From: Moniliella sp. 'wahieum'
Taxonomy: Eukaryota > Basidiomycota > Moniliellomycetes > Moniliellales > Moniliellaceae
Reading direction: 5' to 3'
Assembly: GCA_003971905.1 (NCBI GenBank)
Contig: RSEE01000097.1
Location: 62,001 to 126,000, forward strand
DNA: 64,000 nt
Shown: positions 46,340 through 56,760 of the stretch, piece by piece
Numbering within the stretch: the stretch's first letter is position 1
Layout of the letters: every line of letters starts with the position of its first letter
Made by a program: the position numbers and the translations under genes
The notes under the pieces: generated by a model
Databases searched by the model: none
What the model saw: only the letters and a program-made list of their open reading frames with translations
What the model was told of the DNA's origin: nothing

Positions 46340-47757
46340 ATGCACCTCACCGGAACCTCATTGGTCGCTGCCTTGGCCGCCGCCAGCAGCGTCTCTGCCC
46401 GCGCCATCCTGTACCGCCCCGAGGTCCGCGCCGCCCCCACCCCTGCGCTCGACAAGCGGGCCGCTGCCGTGACGGCGTCGGCGTCGGCGGTCACCACCGT
46501 GCCATTCACCCCGCCGGCGTCGACCAAGCCTGCTGGCGTCTGGTCCGTCGCGGATCCGACCCCGTTCTCGTACGGCACGCCCAGCAGCACCTATTTCGGC
46601 GTCAAGGCCCGTGGCAAGAACGGGCCCACCAACCCGGACCAACCGTCGCTCAACACCCCGGTCAACCAGACCTCCGACTCGCGCCTGGCCAGCATCAACT
46701 CCATTGACGACTGGTGCACCTTCGGCCCGTCCCCGCTCAACAACACCGACACCCTCGGCGACCTGGAGCAGACTACCGTGGCCTACTGCACCAAGCCTCG
46801 TAACAATGCTCGTGTGATTGTATGTTGATCCCTCCCCTCCCCTTTGCCCCCCTGTCGTCTGTAATGTTCCCCAAACACTGACTCTCTGTTTTTGTTTTTG
46901 TTTCGTTGTGTTTCTAGCCCGATGGCACGGTGACGGCGGTTCAGTTTATCAAGACGCCGCTGTACGTGCAGCTGTACGCCACCGGCAACTTTGCCAACAT
47001 CAATGTCGCTCCCGGCGACTCGGGCGGAGAGCTGGACCCCCACGGCGCCACCAACATGGGCAACCCCGTCGGTGGCAACGTTACCTCCAACGTGAACGAC
47101 GGCAAGACGGATGTGTTTTACGAAGAGTGGATGAACTACATCTCCTCCTCTGAGATCTGCTTCCGCGTGTGCATTGCCGGTGCGGACGAGGCCACGCCAT
47201 CGACCGAGTGCCAGCACACGCTGGACGAGATGGGCTGTGCGTTTGTTATGGCTCAGATGCCGCCGGCGAACGGGACGTTCGAGTCGTGCGAGGCCGAGGC
47301 GGCGTACCCTCCGGGCCTGTACCCCCAGCCCGACGGATCCACCTCCACGTTCCAACAGTTCTACGCGGGTGTCTACACCCACGATGGTACCGCCTACTCG
47401 TACCAGAATGCTCAGTCGGACCAGGTCACCCTTCTGCCGCATACTCCTACCCTACCCCTAGCTTGCGCTGCCGTTACCACCATCAGCAATGGCTTGGTTG
47501 GCATGGACTACCTTGCCCCCCCCGCCTCCACTACTTCCACCACCTCTTCCGTCGCTCCTACTGCCCCCGCGCCAGCCTCTGCCTCGGCCTCTGCCTCTCC
47601 CGCTGCCAGCGGCGGTAGCACCCTGATCCCCGCCTCGGCTTCTACCGCCGACGCGGAGAGCTCGCCCAAAAAGTCGTCCGCTGCACGCACCAACGTCCTG
47701 GGCGGCACGGTGGCAGTGCTGGCTGCTCTGGCGGTCAGTGGGATGGCGCTGCTCTAA
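46340..47757 (+). CDS. Secreted, GPI-anchor-type 'macrofage activating glycoprotein', intact
   Basis: Extracellular/cell-wall protein of a family annotated in basidiomycetes as macrofage activating glycoprotein; its biochemical role is unknown. ATG 46340 starts a signal peptide (MHLTGTSLVAALAAASSVSA); a Kex2-like KR lies at residues 39-40. One 98-nt intron (46820-46917, GTATGT...TCTAG) joins codons 160 and 161. The product is 439 residues. Family blocks: DDWCTFGP, VAYCTKPRNNARVI, PDGTVTAVQFIKTPLYVQLY, GELDPHGATNMGNPVGG, ICFRVCIAG, MGCAFVMAQMP, TTISNG. A Ser/Thr/Ala-rich stalk and a hydrophobic C-terminus (VAVLAALAVSGMALL) suggest a GPI anchor. Regularly spaced cysteines fit a secreted protein. 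There is no frame disruption over 1.4 kb, in contrast to most neighbours. Confidence 0.9.
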
Positions 47758-48705
47758 AGCAAAACCCATCTAGTTTACTGCAACATGCAACTGTTCCGCT
47801 GTTTTATCCCAACCGTTGCGTGCGCTCATCGGCACACCGTGCACATCTAACTAAAGTCTACCTTTGCTGCACCCTCTTCATACACCATCCTCTCCTTGCT
47901 CTCTCCTTGTTCTTTCCTTGCCTCCTCTTTCAGTCCCCTTCCGGGCCACATTTTTCTCCCCCCCCTCCCCATAGAGTCCTGATCCTGCCTTGTTACCCTG
48001 CCCCCCCTAGGGCTTATCTTGTTCTCAAATCAGGTGTCTCTCTGTATGGCGGCATTTACCCTCTTTTCATCATCTTTTCGTTCTCTGTCTACTGGAAGTC
48101 GCAAGCCCTCCCACTTGTGGTGTACACTGTAGTTTGCTGATGTCGATACCCGTCTCTGTTCGATTGCGGATCTCACCGTCGGATTCCATTTGTTTTCTTT
48201 GTCGAGGTCTCAGCGCTCAGCCTGGTTGGTTCGGATGGCATGTGCCCAAACGACTTAATTGTCCTTTTCTTGGTTTGCACACGGACTGGTTTGTATCCTT
48301 CACTTCGAGGAAGAGAAACTCCAGCTTCCGACTTTGTTACACCTTATGGCCTTATACCCCTTCGCTGAATCTGTGCTGTGCTCTTCATTATAATGCGCCC
48401 TCCCTATACCTGTGCCCCGTAGTGTCCCACAGACGGGACAATCCCCAGGGCATAGTGACTAGAGAGACTAGTGCCTAGTGACTAGCTTGGCTAGCGACCC
48501 GTACTAGTGACTGTTTTCGTAGCGCTGCTGAGGCTCGGCCCGGCGGATCTTTTGCTGCATGAAATTTGCAACCTCCCACGACCTCCCACTGCGGTTGCAA
48601 CATTTCAGCCGGCCGGCAATCCTTGGTCCGAGGCGAATTGAACATTGAAGCTTGAAGCTTTGAAGGAAGCAATTGCCATCCGATCCGCCGGATGGATCCT
48701 GCCGC

Positions 48706-48736
<31 letters not shown>

Positions 48737-48763
48737 CTCGCCGCCTCCGCCAGCCAGCTCAGC
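47758..48763. other. 3' region of the glycoprotein gene and spacer
   Basis: C/T-rich to about 48130. Degenerate CTAGTGA words cluster at 48455-48512 and a GAAGCTT pair at 48650-48660. No supported gene. Confidence 0.5.
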
Positions 48764-49458
48764 ATGTCGCAGGCCCAGAAGACCACGCTCAGCCTCTACC
48801 GCGGCTTCATCCAGGCCTCGCGTCAGTGGCCCATTGACAAGATCCGCAAGGACCTGCAGTTTGGCGATGCGCTGCGTGCCGCACCCACCGAGCCTTTCTC
48901 CGTTCCCCGCCGCCCGAGTCGCGCCTCATGGACCGCACCAACGAGGCCGAGAAGGCGGCTGGTAAGATCCACATTGTTGGTGTCTACACCCTCGTACCGA
49001 GTCTCAAAATTCAGGCAAGCATCGTTGGACTTCACTCAAGCTCATTGACGATGAAAAGATCCTCGAGGGCGGCAAGAACTTGCGCACGATGAGTGAGGAA
49101 GAAATCAAGTACGCCAAGCGCTCTCTCCATAGCCTCCAACTCATCCTCAACAACAGGCCCTCCCAAAAAGTACGTTTTGTTCTTACCCATGTCTATTCCT
49201 TTTTTTTTGGCTCTGTTTGGTTTGGTTTGGCGTTGGTTTGGTTTCCTTCCCTCGCCTCCCTTGTTCTTCTTGCACTCACACCACGTATCCTGCCCAGTTC
49301 CCTACGCCGGAAGAAGTGCTGGAACCACCGAGCATGCCAACCTACTACGCCAGATTGCGTACCCAGGTGGCTATGCCGAGCAGGGCAAGGCTCCACCTGC
49401 TTTGACCTTCGCCCAACGAGTCAAGATCTTCATGGGTTACCGGCCTCACCAGGTCTAG
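48764..49458 (+). CDS. LYR-motif (complex 1 LYR family) mitochondrial assembly protein, frame-disrupted
   Basis: LYR proteins bind the mitochondrial acyl-carrier protein and help assemble respiratory complexes or Fe-S enzymes. ATG 48764 opens MSQAQKTTLSLYRGFIQASR, with L-Y-R at residues 11-13, then WPIDKIRKDLQFGDALRAA. Exon 1 continues after a frame change (near 48900) as PPPESRLMDRTNEAEKAAG. Intron 48962-49014 is 53 nt (GTAAGA...TTCAG). Exon 2: KHRWTSLKLIDDEKILEGG, MSEEEIKYAKRSLHSLQLIL. A second intron starts near 49169 (GTACGT) and ends near 49298 (CCCAG). Exon 3: FPTPEEVLEPPSMPTYYARL, then, after another frame change, VKIFMGYRPHQV to 49458. Which complex it serves cannot be read from sequence. 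Confidence 0.6.
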
Positions 49459-50693
49459 ATTTGCCCTGTGCCCCCCTCTAATGGGACATGTGAGTCGGGT
49501 CTCCCATCCAGTCCCGTTCCTATCCAGTCGTCGCCTGGAAAGATAGCTGTTCGGGTCGAAATGCTCATGTTGACGATGCCGGGTGTGTCCCATCGCCGCG
49601 CGTAACGCCCTCGCGCATAAGGACTCAGTGCGGAGCCGGAGCCAGAGGCTGGAAGGATCGGACCGGAGGTAATGGACAGTAGTGAGGCTTCCACTCCTGA
49701 GCGAGGTAGCTTTCAGCGGCGATGAGTGCAGCCATCAGTGTGGCTCTGCTTCCCGGGCAAGTAGTTTGGGGGGGGGGGGGGGGGGGCAAAAGCCCACCTG
49801 AGCGCGAAGGTAGGGTGCCCCCCTCTGCGCAGGTGCTAAAAGTTAGGCAAGTGGTGGACCCATTCAGTTGTTTGCCGATCTGCCTCTGGTCCCTCCCAGC
49901 CCGCTGGTAGCCGCCTATATTCTTTGCGACAGTCGTGCTGGGTTGGTAGAGAGACTGTGGTAGCGCTGGGGTCTGCACTGCGTCGGTGAACTTGGGTGCG
50001 TAGGGCGAGCGCCTACATGTGAAAACTATTCGCTCCCGTTCCTCTTTTCCTTGTTCCTTCCCTGCCCCCATCCAATTTGCCCCTGATACCATCAACAACA
50101 CGTGTTGTGTGCCAATGGATGCAGGGAGGGCAACGTAGCGCCCCAGGACCGCCCCTAACATCCACTTGCACCTTCCCAATCCAAATACCTCGACAGAAGC
50201 CTTAGCCTGAGGCCCAGTTGTTGGTCAATTCATGAAAAAGGTGAAGCGGAAGTGAAGGTCATGCATCATGCATCATGAATGTTTAACTTGAACGTTCAAC
50301 TTGAACGTTCATGGAATGAACAGTTGAAAGGATGGCGGTTCTGTCTGTGCGCGTTCTTACCAGCCAAGCAGCTGTTTGGCCAAGACGACTCTGACTCGGC
50401 GGCATGCGACCACCAGGGGGACTCACCTCGATTCCATTTCGCCACTACTCTTCCCGTTCGTCTTGCCTGTCCTCCACTCTGCCCGCGCCTCCGCTGCTCC
50501 CTTGCTTCCGTCTCCGCCTCCGCTCTGTGCGCACCCCACCCGCACCCCTGATTCTCACGTCGAGGGCCCGGCCACTCCAGTTTCTTTCTCGGTCCCCACT
50601 CGCCTCTGCCTTTGCCTCGACATCGACTTTGACCTCGGCTTCTGCGCCTCGAGCCCCTCTTTCCCTTCGTCTGCTCCCGCTACACCTCGTCAC
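49459..50693. other. Spacer between LYR gene and CCA-adding enzyme
   Basis: Contains a run of 19 G (49768-49786) and GAACGTT heptads near 50292-50312. No supported gene; the last 250 bases may contain an upstream part of the CCA-adding enzyme, such as a mitochondrial presequence. Confidence 0.5.
49768..49786 (+). repeat. Poly-G tract (19 bases)
   Basis: Uninterrupted run of 19 G. Similar tracts lie at 58723-58742 and, as C, at 63866-63885. Confidence 0.9.
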
Positions 50694-52604
50694 ATGATAC
50701 GAAAACGCCCACCGACATCGATCTCGGCCTTGAACCCATCGAGGCGCAGATCTGCCAGCTGCTCGACGACACGTGCCAATGGATCCAAGCTACCACCCGA
50801 TCCTCTCCCCGGACCTGGAGCCAGAGCCCGACGCGGATGGGAACCGCCCTCCCACGGCGGGAAACGCTGCAAGCGAACGAGTGGAAGTGCGAGGCGCGCA
50901 TTGCTGGGGATGGGTGCGCGACAAACTGGCCGGGTTTGCTTCGGACGATATGGATGTATCGCTTTCGAGTTTGACGGGCTTTCATTTTGCCCACTATCTC
51001 AGGCTCTACCTTGAATCGGACGCGTTTCATCAGTCTCCGCTCTGTGCCCAGATTGCCGCTCTTCCCAACAAACACAGCAAGGGCGCAATGGGTACCATTA
51101 GCAAGATCGAAGCCAACCCGGAGCAGAGCAAAAACCTTGAGACTGCCACTGTAACCGTGCTGGGCCGGTCGCTCGATTTTGTCAATCTGCGCAAGGAGAC
51201 GTACCTGAAGAACAGTCGGATCCCAATTCAAGAATTTGGCACACCTGTCCAGGACGCCGAACGGCGGGATTGCACCATCAATGCGCTCTTCTACAATGTG
51301 CACACGCACCGGGTGGAGGACATGACGGGTAAAGGGTTGTCCGACCTGGCGCACGGCTGTATCCGTACCCCTCTCGAACCGTTCCAAACCTTTGAAGATG
51401 ACCCGCTGCGGATCCTGCTGTGTCCGCTTTGCTAGCCGGTTCGCATTCACCTTCCACCAGGACATTACCGCCGTCCTGCTCGGCCCGCGCGGTAAGGTCT
51501 TGCGACAAGAGTTGGCCTCCAAGATCAGTCGCGAGCGGATCGGGATTGAGACAGATAAGATGCTACGTGGGCCGCACCCTGCTCTTGCGTTAGATCGGTT
51601 GCATGCGCTCCAGCTCTTCCCCATCGTCTTTCGTCCTCCTCCAGAGCAGGATGGCTCGTCTTCCCCTCTGTATGTGGCCAACCCCACCGCCAACCCACCG
51701 CCACCGCCACCACCGAACCCGTTGCGCCGTTGCGCTCGAAGAGGCGGTGGCGTTGGCAGCCCGATTGGACCAGATTTGGCGGGATGCAGAGAAAGCCCAT
51801 GAGGCGGGGACCCCGCCTTCGGCTCGGAGCGCACCTCTGTTTGATCCCGAGCAACGGCGTCGGTTGTTTTATGCCGCGGCGTTGTGGCCGCTGGCGGGAC
51901 TAATGACGTGGACCCATGCTGCGGAGACCAAGGGGAAAGCGGGCTCAAAGGCTCCGAAGCGCAGTTTGGTTTCGGCGACCGAGGTGGTGTTGCTGGAAGG
52001 GCTTAAGCTTGGGGCGAAATCGAGCAAGGAACCGGTCGAAGCGCTGTTGAAGGCGGTTGCTGCGCTCGCTGAGTTCAAGACCTGGGAAACGGCAGCGAGG
52101 CAACGGGGCGACAAGTTGGAAACGATTCAGACGCAGCTGTACTTTGTACTGCGCAAACCCTGCTTTGTCAACGAGGCCTACCACCTCTCCCCCGCCTCAG
52201 CCTTCATCTTTGCTGCGCTGGCCCATACTCATTCGGGTCCGGGGGGTTGGACGCCCACCTCGCCTCCCCACCGACTTGGACCGCTGGTGGAGCTGGATCG
52301 AGGAGCTGGAGATGGTACGGCGGGCGACGGACCGTCCACTGTTGAATGGTATACAGATCCAAGACCTGGTCGGCTTTGCACCGGGCCCGCTCATTCCCGC
52401 CATCCAACACCACGTGCTGGAATGGCAACTGTGGAACGTCGCGCCCGACGCTACCGCCGGTCCTGCTGCCTCGGCAGTCGCGGCGGCCCAAGCGTGGTTC
52501 CGCCCGGCCTGGGACACAGGCGCCATCTTGCCCCCCGACGAGGTGCACGGGCCCAGGCGGCTGCAGCGGCCAAGGGCGCCAAGAAGGCCAAGAAGAACGC
52601 TTGA
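50694..52604 (+). CDS. CCA1: CCA tRNA nucleotidyltransferase, frame-disrupted
   Basis: Adds CCA to tRNA 3' ends in nucleus/cytosol and mitochondria. Class II nucleotidyltransferase head: GLEPIEAQICQLLDDTCQW, ARIAGDG and VRDKLAGFASDDMDVSLSSL (metal-binding D-x-D), KIEANPEQSKNLETATV, GRSLDFVNLRKETY, RIPIQEFGTPVQDAERRDCT (RRDxxxN with INALFYNV), DMTGKGLSDL and TFEDDPLRIL. Then ASRFAF, a tRNA-body-binding helical region (RLFYAAALWPLAGL, SATEVVLLEGLKLG), ELEMVRRATDRPLLNGIQIQ and a Lys-rich end (AAAKGAKKAKKNA) stopping at 52604. Frame changes near 50710, 50900, 51418, 51720 and 52240. The start is uncertain: ATG 50694 is out of frame with the conserved part by one base, and the conserved frame itself has no upstream Met. 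The stop TGA overlaps a heptad repeat. Confidence 0.85.
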
Positions 52605-52616
52605 AGCTTGAAGCTT
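52603..52616 (+). repeat. GAAGCTT heptad repeat overlapping a stop codon
   Basis: Two perfect GAAGCTT units begin inside the TGA stop (52602-52604) of the CCA-adding enzyme gene. Confidence 0.8.
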
Positions 52617-52880
52617 GATGTATTGATGGGCCTACTGCTTCGGAGGTAGGAGCGTAGTGGCGCAGGATGGGCATGTCTATTAGCTTGTACATATCGAACT
52701 TCAATGCTGGATGATTGACGTTAGTGACGGGGGTAGGACAGGTGGGGTTTGCGCACAACGGGTGCAGCACCCAGCTGGACAGCGACAGACGGCGGAGCGG
52801 AGCCACCAAGTCGGCTGTTGCGGCTACGTTGCTACGAATTAGCGCCACATCCAAGGGTGGCGCGGGCGGGTGGCGTAGGT

Positions 52881-52908
52881 GATCGATGATGTGTGATCGA
52901 TGATCGAT
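52881..52908 (+). repeat. GATCGAT heptad array
   Basis: GATCGAT at 52881, a 7-base interruption (GATGTGT), then two more GATCGAT units at 52895-52908. The interruption is itself a GANNNNT unit. Confidence 0.8.
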
Positions 52909-53225
52909 GATGGAGAATGTGTGACGGCCACGTGATACACATGATGCCCAGTCTGAGTACTGTGATATACTGAGACTCAGTTACCAGTACCCACAGCGTG
53001 TACTCGCTGCTTTGATGCAATTCATCTTCTATATGGCCGCCATGCACCGCCCAGGCGACGAGATCCAAGATCCAAGATGTGACATGTGCATGTAACATGT
53101 AATACCAGGACGAAGCCGCCCGCAGGGGTGGCAGCGTGGCGCGTCAGGCACGTTGGGAATGTCAGGAATGTCGGGAATGTCGGGAACGCAGGCGAGGAAA
53201 GGCAGGACGCGCCGAACAAGGCGAT

Positions 53226-53246
53226 GATCGATGATCGATGATCGAT
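53226..53246 (+). repeat. GATCGAT heptad array
   Basis: Three perfect units; a partial GTCGATG follows. Confidence 0.85.
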
Positions 53247-53415
53247 GTCGATGGCCCTCGTCCAAGGACGCCCCAAATGTGGCGTCGCGGACACTAGCAC
53301 TACGCGCTACGAGAGGCAGGGGACGGCGCTTGTTCGGCTCGGTTCGGCTCGTCCGGCTGGCATGGTGCATGGCGGGCGAGGCAGTGGCGAGGCAGCACAT
53401 GGGCGGGGCTTGCTA

Positions 53416-53435
53416 AGATCTGAGATCTGAGATCT
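53416..53435 (+). repeat. GAGATCT heptad array
   Basis: Three AGATCT palindromes separated by single G. Confidence 0.8.
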
Positions 53436-54055
53436 GAGAGCGCCACACAGGGCCTCAGAGGCCAGAGGACAGCAGCGCAGCGCAGGTGGGGGCAGCGGCA
53501 AACTGTGGTAACATGTGCCACATGCTTGGACAGCAAGGTGGGGTCTCCTCCTGCGCTCGTTACTGCGACAGCTGAGCGGTGAACGCGGTGAACAGCACCC
53601 GCATTGGATACATCGCCATGGGCCGGAGAACAGTCGCCGGGGTGGCCCCTGGTGGCCCAGGGTGGCTCCGGTCTTGGTTCGGCCTATCTGTAAACACATC
53701 TGTCCTGTCTCGTCTCGTCATCGAATCGATCCGTCACGCGTCACGCGTCATCGATCGCCACCGCGTCCTCGGCAGGATCATCGATCATCCATCCCCCTTG
53801 GCGCCAGACCGTCTCCAGCACGTAGCATGCCCTCTCGCGCGTCACCGCCACCACCACCGCCATCCTCAATTGCAACTTCCCCTCTCTTGCGGAACCGTCC
53901 CGCTGCCATCGCAGCCATCCTGGTCCAGTGCGCGCACCGCTTCGCTCCTGCTTCTGCTGCTGCACCCCCGTCATTCGCCCTCTTCCCGCCCCTCTTCCGT
54001 CCGCCTCCAGTGATTCTTCCATCAGCAGCAGCTGCTGCCCCTCCCATCCCGCGCC

Positions 54056-54406
54056 ATGCCGATGCCCCGCAAGCCCAATGTGAATGAGATGAAGCTCCGC
54101 CGCCTGACAGAGAACAATGCGCGGCTACAAGAAGACCTGGGTCGGCCGCGCATCCCGGTCTCTGAAGCTAGCCAATCGTACGTGGATCTGCTGCTCTGGT
54201 TGTTCTCTTCGAGTTCTCATCGATCTCCGATCTAACCCCCTTGGGCTTCTTCCTCTGCTGCACCCATGAACGTTGAACGCAGCTTAGTGGCCTATTGCCA
54301 AGCCACGCGCGACCCCCTCGTTCCTTCGGTTTGGGGCGCAGTGGACAAGAAGGACGATCCCTATGCCCCGAAACAAGTTGCTACCGGATGCGAGTGCACA
54401 TCAGTG
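54056..54406 (+). CDS. Heterotrimeric G-protein gamma subunit (Ste18 type)
   Basis: Pairs with G-beta in pheromone and nutrient signalling at the membrane. ATG 54056 (GCGCCATG) opens [20 protein letters not shown], then [19 protein letters not shown], a helix typical of fungal gamma subunits. Intron 54178-54282 (105 nt, GTACGT...CGCAG). Exon 2: [30 protein letters not shown], then GCECTSV. CTSV is a good CaaX lipid-addition box, with an upstream palmitoylatable Cys, but no stop follows directly; the frame continues 14 codons (RYTAELPWFWLPDA) to 54451. A single lost T after GTG would remove a TGA stop, which fits the indel pattern elsewhere; a further intron at the GTGAGG is the alternative. 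Predicted length to the CaaX box is about 82 residues, normal for the family. Confidence 0.85.
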
Positions 54407-55118
54407 AGGTATACGGCGGAGCTACCTTGGTTTTGGCTGCCAGACGCCTAGTTCGTGGGTAGGGTGACGTTCGGCATGCGGTACCTCTCCTGCTCAATTT
54501 GCCCAATTTGCCCACCTGCTGCCTATCGCCTAAGGTCTACCGGAGGATCAGTCAAGCTTGCCTGCCGTTGGACTCTGTCGGTGGCCTGGCATGCGTCACC
54601 TACCCCACTACCTACCTTTCCATGCTCGGAAGTTATCTGTTGTCGGCATCTTCCATCACTAGTCACTGGTTACCAAGGCTCAACTTCCAGTTCGGGAACC
54701 CTTTTTACCTCTCGCATTTCCCTTTGATACCAATCTCCTCTCCCCACATCAGCCTTGATCCTCTCCCAGGACCATCTGTCTTCAAAATCGGTTGGCCGCG
54801 TTCCACTCCCTTCTTTCAACGTCAGACCTCACGTTCACTTACCACTTACCCACACCTTCCAGAGGATCGACCCCCTCCACTTCATTGTCTGACCATGGTT
54901 GTCATTCCAAGCAATGGGCAAAGAAATTGTCGCTCTCCATCCTATTGTTTTGTCCTACAGCAGCAGGTAGTTGTGGCGACAAGAAACCGTCATCCAACTC
55001 CAAGAAGGCAATTATAGACATGGGATTCAACTTAAACTGTGTGCGCCAGAGGGAAAGGAGATACCAAGCCTACGCAGAGGCACCGGTCCTGCTTCATCCC
55101 CCCCACTTTCAGCTAACT
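54407..55118. other. Spacer between convergent G-gamma and aldo/keto reductase genes
   Basis: Holds both 3' untranslated regions. A 172-codon plus-strand frame (54499-55017) has no family pattern. Confidence 0.5.
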
Positions 55119-56140
55119 CTACTCCCAGTAGGGCTTCATGTAGACCTTGAGGACCCCGGTTTCGATGCCAGCGGCATCGATCTGGTGGATTTCCGCCTCG
55201 GACAGTTGGTCGCCCGACTGGAACAGCGTCAAGATTTCCGGCAAGCGTTTTTGCGGCTGGGTCGAGGTGGTAACAATGATCCCGTTGGTCTTTTGACGAG
55301 CCCAGAGGTGCAGGACGCCAGCCTCGGTGCGCCCCGGCTTGGCCTGGGCAATGGCCGTGACCGCCTTGCGGATCGGACTGTCGGCCGACACGCTCTTGTG
55401 CGTCAACGGTGCCAGCGAGGCGTACACGGCAATTGTGATTCCGTGCGCGCGCGCATAGTCCAACGTTGCACGCGTCTTGTCGTCGCCCCACAGCAGGGGG
55501 TGGAACTCAATCTCGTTGAGCTCGATCGGGTACTTGGGGTGCGCGTCAACCACTTGCTGCAAATCAGGTGCAAGCCAGTTGCTCACCCCAATGGTTCTGG
55601 CACAGCACAAAAGTCAAATCGTTAGCCAATCGTTAGCCAATCGTCCCCATCCGCTCCGCATCCCCGCGGGCGAAACGAATCCAGCACATCCTCCCCACAT
55701 TCGCCCAACACTCACTTGGTCACTCCTTCATCGCGCAGCGCCTCCAGCGCGTTCCAGGCCGCGAGGTTGGTGGGTTCGCCTCCCTTACCGCGCGGCGGGT
55801 GGTGGAGGAGGAACGCATCGAGAGCCGAGACTTGGAGGTCAGTGCGCTCCTTGCGGCCCGAGGCGAGGATGGCTTCGTGGCCGTCCTTGATGGGGTTGTT
55901 GACCTTGGACAAGACATAAATGTCGCTGGGCGGGATGCCGCTGTTGCGGATCCCTTCGCCGTTGGAAGCCGAGTTGCCATAGACCTCGGCGGCATCGACA
56001 CTGCGGAAACCGAGCTGGAGCGCTTCGGCCACAATGGCGCTCGAGGGCTTGTTGTAGAGCGCGGTACCGCTGCCAAACGACAGCACCGGGGCGGGCTTGG
56101 TAGGGTTGGAGGGGAACGTGATGGACGGGATGGAAGGCAT
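55119..56140 (-). CDS. Aldo/keto reductase, intact
   Basis: NADPH-dependent carbonyl reductase of the AKR superfamily; the substrate is not predictable from sequence. ATG 56140 opens MPSIPSITFPSNPTKPAPVL. The catalytic tetrad is readable: Asp49 and Tyr54 (RSVDAAEVYGN), Lys79 (DIYVLSKV) and His113 (FLLHHPP). Further family blocks are TIGVSNW, EFHPLLW, GITIAVYASLAPL and the NADPH-binding end TNGIIVTTSTQPQKRL. One intron, 55597-55715 (119 nt, GTGAGT...GCCAG), splits a Lys codon. Exons of 425 and 478 nt give exactly 300 residues with no frame problem, a normal AKR length. Confidence 0.9.
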
Positions 56141-56760
56141 GGTCAGTGCGATGGGAGCAAGGGGTGGTGGAGGGGAGACACGAAGGAGGTTGCGGCGGAG
56201 GGACGGAAACCACCCAGCCGAGCACATGACGCCATGGCCACCAACCAATCGCACAAGCCCAATTGGATCTAACCCTGCCAGCAAGATCATGCCCAGGCTG
56301 CTGCCGCTTCTGCGCCAATGAGTCCGAGTTGCTGACTAGCCCACTAGCCAAGCGAAAGGCGCTGGCGCTGAGCGCTGACGAGCGTCTGTAACGTGCCGCA
56401 ACCTCGGCAACACCCAAGCTCTCAATCGGATCAACTGGACTGAACGTATTTCAAAGTGAAAGCTTGGGCCGGTTAAACGTTACTCAAGTCTGTCAATGTT
56501 GTAACCCCGGTAACCCCGGCAACCCCGTGCCCTCGTCTCGTTCGCTCTCGCTCCTCTCGTTGCCGGCCCCGACTCCTACCAACAGGCTCCTCTCAAGCAA
56601 TCCTAAACTTCGGGGAGGGGGGGGGTAACCTAGCGCCTCTGGGTGCAGCACACCTTACAGACACCAGTCATGTTACTCGTTACTGGGGATGATTGATGAT
56701 CGATGATGCTGGGTGCAGTGAGATATCCTATGAATTGCTCTTCTGTGTCGAGAAGGCCGA
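56141..56760. other. Spacer between aldo/keto reductase and MFS gene
   Basis: Upstream region of the aldo/keto reductase and downstream of the transporter. No motif stands out. Confidence 0.45.

Larger units (their letters stand above)
52617..54055. other. Spacer with several heptad arrays
   Basis: No supported gene. Arrays at 52881-52908, 53226-53246 and 53416-53435, plus CAT/GTGACATG words at 53085-53100. The 3' half (53.8-54.05 kb) is probably the leader of the G-gamma gene. Confidence 0.5.

Noticed and set aside
50680..51948. 422-codon open frame on the minus strand
   Set aside because: Antisense to the CCA-adding enzyme, whose family motifs are clear on the plus strand.
5437..54451. 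Idea that the Ras exchange factor, scaffolds, phosphatase and G-gamma form a functional cluster
   Set aside because: They are spread over 49 kb, on both strands, with housekeeping genes between; no shared promoter elements were seen. Linkage alone is weak evidence.
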